Below, piece after piece: positions 1 through 5,867 of a stretch of 10,368 nucleotides of DNA. A program made the translations under genes and the position numbers. The first letter of the stretch is position 1. Each line of letters opens with the position of its first letter. Location: positions 1-10,368 of the forward strand of contig JAKZSU010000230.1 in NCBI GenBank assembly GCA_047517485.1, given 5' to 3'. The DNA is from JAKZSU01 sp047517485. Its GTDB lineage: Bacteria; Pseudomonadota; Alphaproteobacteria; UBA7887. The notes beneath the pieces were generated by a model that saw nothing but the letters and a program-made list of their open reading frames with translations, was not told where the DNA came from and made no database searches.

Positions 1-8
1 GACCGCGC

Positions 9-50
9 GCCCGAGCTTATGCGAGGCCAGCCTGCGTGGCACTTGAACGC
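9..50. repeat. Direct repeat, copy 1 (about 41 bp)
   Basis: This stretch, beginning gcccgagcttatgcgaggcc, recurs at 101-141 with about 38 of 41 bases identical, a start-to-start distance of 92 bp. The differences are a single T/C and two changes near the 3' end (acttgaacg against gcgtgaacg). The intervening sequence (51-100) is not repeated. No open reading frame I recognise runs through it. Two copies are too few to be a CRISPR array. The window begins here, so further copies could lie upstream. Confidence 0.8.
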
Positions 51-100
51 CTTTTAAAGCAACGGAACCCAGTCTCCCCCATCATCCAGCCCGCACCAGC

Positions 101-141
101 GCCCGAGCTTATGCGAGGCCAGCCCGCGTGGCGCGTGAACG
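101..141. repeat. Direct repeat, copy 2 (about 41 bp)
   Basis: This is the second copy of the repeat at 9-50. Its last bases (tgaacg) run straight into the left inverted end of the MITE-like element at 141-272, while copy 1 continues after tgaacg with unrelated sequence. Either the element inserted at the repeat boundary or the second copy was brought here by a rearrangement. Confidence 0.8.
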
Positions 142-272
142 GCATTGTCAAGTTAACTGATTGTAGGCTGTTTTCGGCATTTCTCCATGAGGCTAAGCTA
201 TTGAAATTGCGTAATGTAGCCATCCGCTATTTACCGAGATTTCGGAGTGAATCCGGTTAACTTGACAAAGCC
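141..272. mobile_element. MITE-like element with 17-18 bp terminal inverted repeats
   Basis: The left end reads cggcattgtcaagttaac (140-157). The reverse complement of the right end (256-273) is cggctttgtcaagttaac, so 17 of 18 bases match. About 98 bp of clearly more AT-rich sequence lies between them, with no coding potential for a transposase. This is the structure of a non-autonomous element, that is, the two ends of an insertion sequence with the interior deleted. No exact target-site duplication is visible: the eight bases on either side (gcgtgaac and gtattaac) match at only five positions. The parent IS family is not certain. A comparison with IS6-family ends and an ISfinder search would settle it. 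The right end is fused to the flgH reading frame. Confidence 0.65.
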
Positions 273-761
273 GTATTAACCGTCGAAATCGAGATCTCCG
301 ACGACGCGACGATCACCAACGAGACCACCCGCACGCGCAGCAATCAACACGCCGCGGGCTGGGACAATCTTTTCGGCTATGAAGCGGCTTTTGGCGCGGT
401 CTTGCCGGAAGCAGTGATGGCGGCCACCATTCTTGACCTCGATACCAGCATGAGCAATTTGGGAACCGGCGAGATCACCCGCAACGATCAAATCAATCTC
501 AAGCTCGCCGCCGTGGTAACGCAGATCCTGCCAAACGGAAACATGGTGATCGAAGGCGACCAGGAGGTTCGGGTGAACTTCGATCTCCGCGAACTTCGCG
601 TCTACGGCATCGTGCGACCGGAGGACATCTCCGCCAGTAATATCATCAGCTACGAGAAAATCGCCGAAGCACGGATATCCTATGGCGGACGCGGCCAGAT
701 CTACGATGTGCAGCAACCGCCGTACGGCAATCAGATCCTCGACATCATCAATCCGTTCTGA
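273..761 (+). pseudogene. flgH: flgH fragment: flagellar L-ring protein, N-terminus missing
   Basis: FlgH is an outer-membrane lipoprotein that forms the L ring around the flagellar rod. The frame is open from the Val codon at 273 to the TGA at 759-761, giving 162 residues. It begins VLTVEIEISDDATITNETTR, the usual start of the conserved FlgH core. It contains the ring-forming beta region (LKLAAVVTQILPNGNMVIEG) and ends with the family's typical alphaproteobacterial C-terminus (IAEARISYGGRGQIYDVQQP ... INPF). Full FlgH is usually about 220-250 residues, so the signal peptide, lipobox Cys and about 70 residues are missing. They are not found to the left of the MITE-like element. The first ATG is at 402, inside the core, so a functional protein is unlikely. 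Identity as FlgH is firm; loss of function is inferred from the truncation. No other flagellar gene is in the window. Confidence 0.88.
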
Positions 762-782
762 TCGTCCAGCTCTAATCCGCTC

Positions 783-1034
783 TCACGGACGGTCGTAAAG
801 GCGCCGTTTGGCCTTGGCGAAAAACGCCTTGGGATCCTTGAGCGGGTTGACCTCGCGGGCGATATCACGCAGCTCGGCGCGCGCGAAATCAAAATTCGCC
901 TTGGAGTCGCGCGCCACCGCTTTGGCGCGCGGCGAGATTTCGGATTCGTACAGTTCGGCCGCCTTGGCCTGGACCCGCGGGTTGGCGGCCAGACGCCGCG
1001 CCGCCTCGGCCAGCAATCGCCGCATGATCAACAT
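783..1034 (-). CDS. Small conserved-looking alpha-helical protein, function unknown
   Basis: The protein is about 83 residues, highly charged and rich in Ala, Arg and Lys. It has no signal peptide or membrane segment. It reads MRRLLAEAARRLAANPRVQA near the start and ends in KDPKAFFAKAKRRLYDRP, which suggests two or three amphipathic helices. The start is uncertain: GTG at 1038-1040, ATG at 1032-1034 and ATG at 1023-1025 are all in frame, and none has a strong Shine-Dalgarno sequence. It converges with the flgH fragment, with 21 nt between stop codons, and lies 69 nt downstream of the aldolase-like gene on the same strand. I do not recognise a characterised family. Codon use and lack of overlap with a stronger frame argue that it is real. 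Confidence 0.6.
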   Translation of the reverse strand: MLIMRRLLAEAARRLAANPRVQAKAAELYESEISPRAKAVARDSKANFDFARAELRDIAREVNPLKDPKAFFAKAKRRLYDRP

Positions 1035-1081
1035 CGCCACTGCCCAATCATGGTTGCCTCGTCAATGGATGCCTCATCGCC

Positions 1082-1105
1082 AGAGCCCCTACTATAGCAG
1101 GCTCT
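1082..1105 (-). terminator. Possible weak hairpin at the end of the aldolase-like gene
   Basis: A 6-bp stem (agagcc at 82-87 and ggctct at 100-105 of this kilobase) closes a 12-nt loop overlapping the stop codon of the aldolase-like gene. There is no U-tract after it on the minus strand, so it is at best a weak or Rho-dependent-type signal. Confidence 0.2.
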
Positions 1106-1901
1106 ATATGGTCTCGACCACTTTGCGCAGGCCTTCGCCCAGAGTGTTCAATGCGGCGACATAAATAAAGCGATCCCAGCCAATGCAAAAATGGCGAACC
1201 CCAAGGTCGATGTAGCGCTGCGCCTGATCGACCGACCCGATCTCAATGCGCGGCGCCACGCCATATTCAAGCGATTTCTTGATCACCAGTTCCTCGTAAG
1301 GGCGGATTTCCGGCGTGCTCATCATGCCGGGCACGCCGCGCGACAGGCCAAAATCGGCGGGCCCCCATTGGCTCATGTCGACGCCCTTGGCCTTTGCGGT
1401 GGCGAGAACCTCGTCGAGATTGTCGACCGCGACATCCTTCTCGATCATGATCAGAAACAGCACCGAATTGAGATCGGCGAGATACCCCTCAGGGGTGTAG
1501 CTCGACAACGCCGGACGGCGCAGCTTGAACCCCATAAAGCCACCGGCGTCGGGGGTTTCCGGCCGGATATACCGGTGGCAGTCGGCGACATCGTCGGCGG
1601 TCCGAACATCGGTGAACAGCGCCGCCTTGAAACCCGCGCCGAGCGCTGCCTGGGCCCAAAAACCCTGGCCCTCTTGATCGAGCTTAATCATCAAGGGCAA
1701 TCCGGAACATTGGCCGGCGCGTGCCATGTGGTAGAGCACCTGCATATCGAAGGCGGAGTATTCGGCGCAATATTCGCCATAGTCGAACAAGCCCGAATTG
1801 CCGATTATCTCCGGAATGTCGGGGTCGGACGAAAGAAAATGGGTGCCGATCGTCGGCTTCCCGGCGGCGAACGTGTCTCGCAAGTTGTTCGGCATGATCA
1901 T
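1104..1901 (-). CDS. HpcH/HpaI-family aldolase/citrate-lyase-like protein (divergent active site)
   Basis: The family consists of (beta/alpha)8 barrels that reversibly cleave or condense 2-oxo acids with pyruvate, using a divalent metal. Numbering is from the ATG at 1899-1901 (265 residues). The N-terminus NNLRDTFAAGKPTIGTHFLS matches the opening strand of the family. The metal-binding acidic residues are present: Glu154 in LIMIEKDVAVDNLDEVL and Asp183 in WGPADFGLSRG. The usual catalytic His of the D-x-EH-(G/A) motif is replaced: EYCAEYSAFD places Tyr48 there. The usual Arg of the second motif appears as Lys73 (LMIKLD). It may therefore use altered chemistry or belong to a distinct subgroup; exact substrate unknown. 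A longer frame opens at a TTG at 1926-1928, but neither start has a good ribosome site. No catabolic partner genes are adjacent, apart from the distant bicupin. Confidence 0.82.
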   Translation of the reverse strand: MIMPNNLRDTFAAGKPTIGTHFLSSDPDIPEIIGNSGLFDYGEYCAEYSAFDMQVLYHMARAGQCSGLPLMIKLDQEGQGFWAQAALGAGFKAALFTDVRTADDVADCHRYIRPETPDAGGFMGFKLRRPALSSYTPEGYLADLNSVLFLIMIEKDVAVDNLDEVLATAKAKGVDMSQWGPADFGLSRGVPGMMSTPEIRPYEELVIKKSLEYGVAPRIEIGSVDQAQRYIDLGVRHFCIGWDRFIYVAALNTLGEGLRKVVETI

Positions 1902-2060
1902 ACGGCTGATGCTTTCAATGCTGGCCAAGGGCCATTTGCTCGAAGGTTATTGGCCGAGCGTTCGCAATTGGCAAGGAGCATCTTCGCCCGCCATCCGGGT
2001 GATCACCGATCGAATTTGATTGAGCGTCGTCGGGGAGTAATGCGCGTCGCTTCGATGCGG

Positions 2061-4757
2061 CTAGATTTTCTCGCCGTCGAGCGTGGCGCGGACCTTGCGA
2101 AGCAGTTCGGCTCGCCGATACGGCTTGTTGACCATCATGACCTCCGGCACCAGCTCGCCTTGACGCATAACCGCGTTCTCGGCGTAACCGGTGGTGTGGA
2201 GAACCTTAATGTCCGGCCGAATTCGTCTGGCTTCCGCCGCGAGTTCGATGCCGTTCATGCCGCCCGGCAAGACCACATCGGCAAACAGGAGGTCGCACGA
2301 TTGACCGGTTTCCAGCTGTTCAATCGCCTCCTTGGCATTCGCCGCCTCGACAATTCTGTACCCTTGGCCGCGAAGAATATTGACTGGAACGTTCCTCACG
2401 TTCTCATCGTCCTCGACGACGAGAACGTGTTCCGATCCTCGAGCAAAATCCTGCCGATCGTCCGTCGGGTGTTGCGTGTCCACGTCGGTTCGCGAGCGCG
2501 GCATATAGAGTTTGACGGTGGTGCCCCGTTCGATCTCGCTATAGATCGTGATGTGGCCATCGGACTGCTTGACGAACCCATAGACCATACTCAGGCCAAG
2601 GCCGCTGCCTTCGCCCACGTCCTTGGTGGTGAAGAACGGCTCGAACACTTTCTCCAGCACCTCGGGCGACATTCCGAAGCCGGTGTCGCTGACCGCGACT
2701 TTCACGTAGTCGCCGGGCACGACGCCTTCATTTTGATCCGCGTACGTCCGGTCCAGCGTGACCTTGGCGGTCTCGATCGTCAGCATGCCTCCCTTTGGCA
2801 TGGCGTCACGCGCATTGATCGACAGATTGACCAGGGCGTTTTCGAATTGATGGGCATCGATCGTCGCGGGCCACAGGTCCTCCGCGCCGATCACTCTTAG
2901 ATCGATGGTTTCGCCGAGGGTACGCTGAAGCATGTCCTCTAGGCCGCCAATCAGGACGGTGACGTCGGTGGCAACCGGCGATAGCGTCTGTTGGCGCGAA
3001 AACGTCAACAGACGATCGGTCAGGGCCGCGGCATTGTCCATTGCCCGAATTACGATCTCGATATTGTCGCGAGCGTTCTCATCGTCTTCGAGCCGGTCTC
3101 CCAGCAGCTCGATATGGCCCATGATGACGGCCAGGAGATTGTTGAAATCGTGCGCTACGCCGCCGGTCAGTTGGCCGACCGCCTCCATCTTCTGGGCATG
3201 GCGCAGCCGGTCCTCCTGAATCTTCTGCTCGGTGATCTCGCTGCTGGTACCGCGATAGCCGCGAAAGGCGCCGTCAGCCGAGAAGATCGGGCCGCCGCTG
3301 ACCCGAACCCACCGATCCGGGTTGACGTCGGAGGGGCGCTCAAGGCCGCGAAAGGACTCCCGCGACCTCAGCGCCAATAGTTCTTCGTCGGGGTTGTCGG
3401 GATCATAACGGTCGCCCATCAAGTCTTCACGGGTCCGCCCGACTAGGTCCGCCGGTTCGGCGCCGAGAACGGCGAGACTAGCGGACAGGTAGGTAAATCG
3501 GAGATTTTCGTCTATCTCCCAAAACCAGTCGACCGATACCTCGGCCATATCCCGGAAGCGCTCCTCGCTCTCTCTCAACTCTTGTTCGGCGCGTTTGCGT
3601 TCGCTGATATCGACCACCGTCGATTGGATTGCCTGCTCGCCGTCCCAATCGATGAAGGTGGGCCGCAATTCCACCCACACCGCCGCGCCATCTTTGCGAA
3701 CGGCCCGCAATTCCATGATCGTCGGCGCTTCCCGACCGCGCAGGCGAGCTTCGCGAAATTCGAGAATTCGTTCGCGGTCGTCGGGATGTACCAAATCGTC
3801 CACCGACTCGAGGCGCAGAATTTCCGCCGCGGTGTCGTAGCCGAGGATATCGGCAAGCGCCTGGTTGGCGAATTTCGGCGCGGTGTGGACATGGACGATC
3901 AGCCCCTGAATGGAGCCGTCCACCAGGTTGCGAAGGCGTTGCTCGCTGCGCCGCAATTCCTCTTCGGCAAGCTTGCGTTCGGTGATATCGACGAACACCG
4001 TCTGAACCGCCGGCTGGCCGTCCCATTCGACCCGCGTCGCCCGAACATCGAGCCAAACGGTGCTGCCGTCCTTGCGTAAGGCTCGCGCTTCGTAGGTCTT
4101 CGGAACCGGATCGCCACGCACGCGTGCCTCGCCGTAGTGCCTCAGTCGGTCTCTTTCATCCGGGTGGAGATGATCTTCGACCGATCCACCGCCCGGAAGG
4201 TCGTCCAGATCCTTGAATCCCAGAATTCGTGCGCACTCTTTGTTGGCAAACAGCACCTGATTATCTCGATGCACGAGGACGCCCTGGATTGAGCCTTCGA
4301 TGAGCGCGCGGAACCGGCGGTCCCTGCTCTTTAGGGCTTCCGCGGCATTCATGCTGTCGCTGATATCCAGCAACAGGCCGTCCCAAACGACTTCGCCTTG
4401 CTGTTGGCGATGGGGTGTGGAGTTGCCGCGCATCCAGTGGATTTTGCCGGCGGTATCGATGATTCTAAAATCAAGCATCCACGGCGCGAGGTCTTTCGCC
4501 GAATTTCTCAGCGATGCCTCGAATTCTTCGCGATCCTCGGGATGCAGACAGTCGAGCAGGACCGATGAGTCGGCGATTACGCGTTCGGGCTCGAGGCCGT
4601 AGATCGCCCGGACCGCGGCACTTACATAGGGGTATTCGATACGCCCGTCAGGGTAGGCGATGCGCCGGTAGACGATCCCCGGGCAGTTCGCGCCAATCGC
4701 CGCCAAATGCTCGGCGTCACGAGACGCGGTCTCGTCGAGAACTTCCATATCGCCCAT
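2061..4757 (-). CDS. Soluble hybrid sensor histidine kinase, four PAS domains plus C-terminal receiver
   Basis: This 898-residue protein has no membrane segment or signal peptide, so it probably senses a cytoplasmic signal. Four PAS modules cover about residues 18-135, 148-260, 274-386 and 400-510, three of them ending in the PAC-like D-I-(T/S)-E-R or E-I-T-E-Q. The HisKA dimerisation helix carries phospho-acceptor His536 in GGVAHDFNNLLAVI. The HATPase domain shows the N box (ENALVNLSINARDAM, about 639-653), G1 (DTGFGM, 691), F box (EPFFTTK, 706) and G2 (GEGSGLGL, 716). The receiver (about 776-895) has the acidic pair Asp783/Asp784, phospho-acceptor Asp827 in FADVVLPGG, Thr855/856 and Lys878 in NKPY. 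All catalytic residues are intact. No separate DNA-binding regulator or phosphotransfer gene is in the window, so its output partner is encoded elsewhere. ATG 4755-4757 was chosen; another in-frame ATG lies three codons in, and neither has a strong ribosome site. Confidence 0.95.
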   Translation of the reverse strand: MGDMEVLDETASRDAEHLAAIGANCPGIVYRRIAYPDGRIEYPYVSAAVRAIYGLEPERVIADSSVLLDCLHPEDREEFEASLRNSAKDLAPWMLDFRIIDTAGKIHWMRGNSTPHRQQQGEVVWDGLLLDISDSMNAAEALKSRDRRFRALIEGSIQGVLVHRDNQVLFANKECARILGFKDLDDLPGGGSVEDHLHPDERDRLRHYGEARVRGDPVPKTYEARALRKDGSTVWLDVRATRVEWDGQPAVQTVFVDITERKLAEEELRRSEQRLRNLVDGSIQGLIVHVHTAPKFANQALADILGYDTAAEILRLESVDDLVHPDDRERILEFREARLRGREAPTIMELRAVRKDGAAVWVELRPTFIDWDGEQAIQSTVVDISERKRAEQELRESEERFRDMAEVSVDWFWEIDENLRFTYLSASLAVLGAEPADLVGRTREDLMGDRYDPDNPDEELLALRSRESFRGLERPSDVNPDRWVRVSGGPIFSADGAFRGYRGTSSEITEQKIQEDRLRHAQKMEAVGQLTGGVAHDFNNLLAVIMGHIELLGDRLEDDENARDNIEIVIRAMDNAAALTDRLLTFSRQQTLSPVATDVTVLIGGLEDMLQRTLGETIDLRVIGAEDLWPATIDAHQFENALVNLSINARDAMPKGGMLTIETAKVTLDRTYADQNEGVVPGDYVKVAVSDTGFGMSPEVLEKVFEPFFTTKDVGEGSGLGLSMVYGFVKQSDGHITIYSEIERGTTVKLYMPRSRTDVDTQHPTDDRQDFARGSEHVLVVEDDENVRNVPVNILRGQGYRIVEAANAKEAIEQLETGQSCDLLFADVVLPGGMNGIELAAEARRIRPDIKVLHTTGYAENAVMRQGELVPEVMMVNKPYRRAELLRKVRATLDGEKI

Positions 4758-4889
4758 TTGCCCAACCCAACTCGGGTACCCACGGCCAACGCCATCGCGA
4801 TCGTCGGATCACGCGAGACCATGGGCCGTGAGGAATCATATAGCGCCGGACCGTGCGAGAGCGACACCCTAGATTGTCGCCGTCCGCGG
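4758..4889 (-). promoter_or_regulatory. Leader of the kinase gene: possible -10 box and nested inverted repeat
   Basis: This 132-nt gap lies between the bicupin stop and the kinase start. On the minus strand a TATGAT (plus 4835-4840) resembles a -10 box, but no convincing -35 element sits at the right distance. Downstream of it, a nested inverted repeat could fold in the leader RNA: cacggcc (4781-4787) with ggccgtg (4824-4830), and inside that tcgcg (4795-4799) with cgcga (4812-4816). The large gap and the possible -10 suggest that the kinase is transcribed on its own. The promoter call is weak. Confidence 0.25.
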
Positions 4890-5813
4890 TTACTCGCCGA
4901 AAGCAAAGCCCATGGTGCGCGCGGTGTAGTACAGACCGCTATCCTGGACGATCAGGAACTGGGCACCGACATCGCCGTCATTGTGATGCGAATGGAGGTC
5001 GCCGGGGGGCGTGATCATCACTGCGTGATCGATCCAGTCGACACGTTCGCCGGCGATCATCGAATAGCAATCGCGGCCCTGGAGGACGAGGGAGATCGCA
5101 GTCGCGTTATGGCGATGGGCACGTTGACTGCCGCCGGGCAAAAGCGAGTTGAGCGCCAGGCTCAGGGTCGGCGTGGTCAATCGATTATGGGCCTGGGATT
5201 CGCTCGAGAAGATCAACGCCAGGCCGGCGTCGTGCTGATTGCTGAGCTTGTCCTGGACGGCGGCGAGGCGGGCTTGAATATCGTCGGTCCGGTAATGCAC
5301 CGCGACCACCGACGCATCGTCAGCCGGCGGCGCCGCCGCATGGGTCTGCGCATAGATCGGCTCGTCGGTGGCGATCCACAACACGCAGTCCTGGTCGCCG
5401 GCTGCGTGGACCGCTTGGCGGCCACCGGGCAGGCAGAACACGTCGCCGACGCGCCAGGCGATGCGGGCATCGTCCTGGCGCGTTTCGCCGGTACCGGCGA
5501 TCACGTAATGGGTCGCGCCGCTCGCCCGGAAATTGGTCTCCAGGGTCTCGCCGGCGCGAATCCGCGCGTAACGCGTGAGCACCAGCGGCGTGGTCGCGGC
5601 AAAATCAAGTTCGAGCAAGCCGCTTAGGTCGAGCGGGATCAGGCCGGTGCCGGTGGCCGGGTCCAGGGCGGCGGTGCGCTCATCGACGAAAATATGACAG
5701 GGCACATCCGGGTGCGGGATGTTGAACGCGGTCGTCGAGTCGAAATAACGCGCCCTCGCCGTGCAATCGACAGGCGCCGCCTCGGTGGGTTTAGCGCGCA
5801 GCTGCGTGGTCAT
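4890..5813 (-). CDS. Bicupin protein, gentisate 1,2-dioxygenase-like
   Basis: The protein has 307 residues and two cupin folds, at about 75-150 and 215-297. The C-terminal cupin has a good metal site: His233 and His235 in RAHRHNATAI, and His274 in PPGDLHSHHND, in the spacing used by gentisate 1,2-dioxygenase for ferrous iron. It also matches that family in SLVLQGRDCYSMIAGERVDW. The N-terminal cupin keeps the fold (THYVIAGTGE, GDVFCLPGG) but lacks the His-x-His pair. In characterised gentisate dioxygenases it is usually the N-terminal cupin that binds iron, so the order here is reversed, and the substrate should not be assumed. The protein is probably cytoplasmic, with no signal peptide. The ATG at 5811-5813 follows a good ribosome site (GGGAG, 7-nt spacing). 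It lies 54 nt after the cytochrome gene on the same strand and may share its transcript. Confidence 0.8.
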   Translation of the reverse strand: MTTQLRAKPTEAAPVDCTARARYFDSTTAFNIPHPDVPCHIFVDERTAALDPATGTGLIPLDLSGLLELDFAATTPLVLTRYARIRAGETLETNFRASGATHYVIAGTGETRQDDARIAWRVGDVFCLPGGRQAVHAAGDQDCVLWIATDEPIYAQTHAAAPPADDASVVAVHYRTDDIQARLAAVQDKLSNQHDAGLALIFSSESQAHNRLTTPTLSLALNSLLPGGSQRAHRHNATAISLVLQGRDCYSMIAGERVDWIDHAVMITPPGDLHSHHNDGDVGAQFLIVQDSGLYYTARTMGFAFGE

Positions 5814-5814
5814 T

Positions 5815-5838
5815 CGCGGTCTCCCTGGAAATACCGCG
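5815..5838 (-). promoter_or_regulatory. Hairpin holding the bicupin ribosome-binding site in its loop
   Basis: cgcggt (5815-5820) pairs with accgcg (5833-5838), leaving a 12-nt loop that contains the AGGGAG Shine-Dalgarno sequence of the bicupin gene; the start codon sits directly beside the stem. The 6-bp GC-rich stem presents rather than hides the ribosome site and could affect initiation. The pairing is visible in the sequence; any regulatory role is inference. Confidence 0.35.
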
Positions 5839-5867
5839 CCACGCTAGCACACCGACATCGTATCTCG

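Noticed and set aside
9..141. A CRISPR-like repeat pair
   Set aside because: Only two copies, with sequence differences between them, and no cas genes or further repeats in the window.
1922..1934. A 5-bp hairpin (tggcc-aag-ggcca) followed by TTT on the plus strand
   Set aside because: No plus-strand gene ends there; it sits at the start region of a minus-strand gene and is too short to call a terminator.
1191..2900. A 569-codon open frame on the plus strand
   Set aside because: It runs antisense across the aldolase-like gene and the kinase, both with unmistakable family motifs; its own translation shows no domain and is rich in His, Arg and Asp, as expected for the complement of a GC-rich gene.
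4707..5627. A 306-codon open frame on the plus strand
   Set aside because: It is antisense to the bicupin and the kinase start, with no recognisable domain or good ribosome site.
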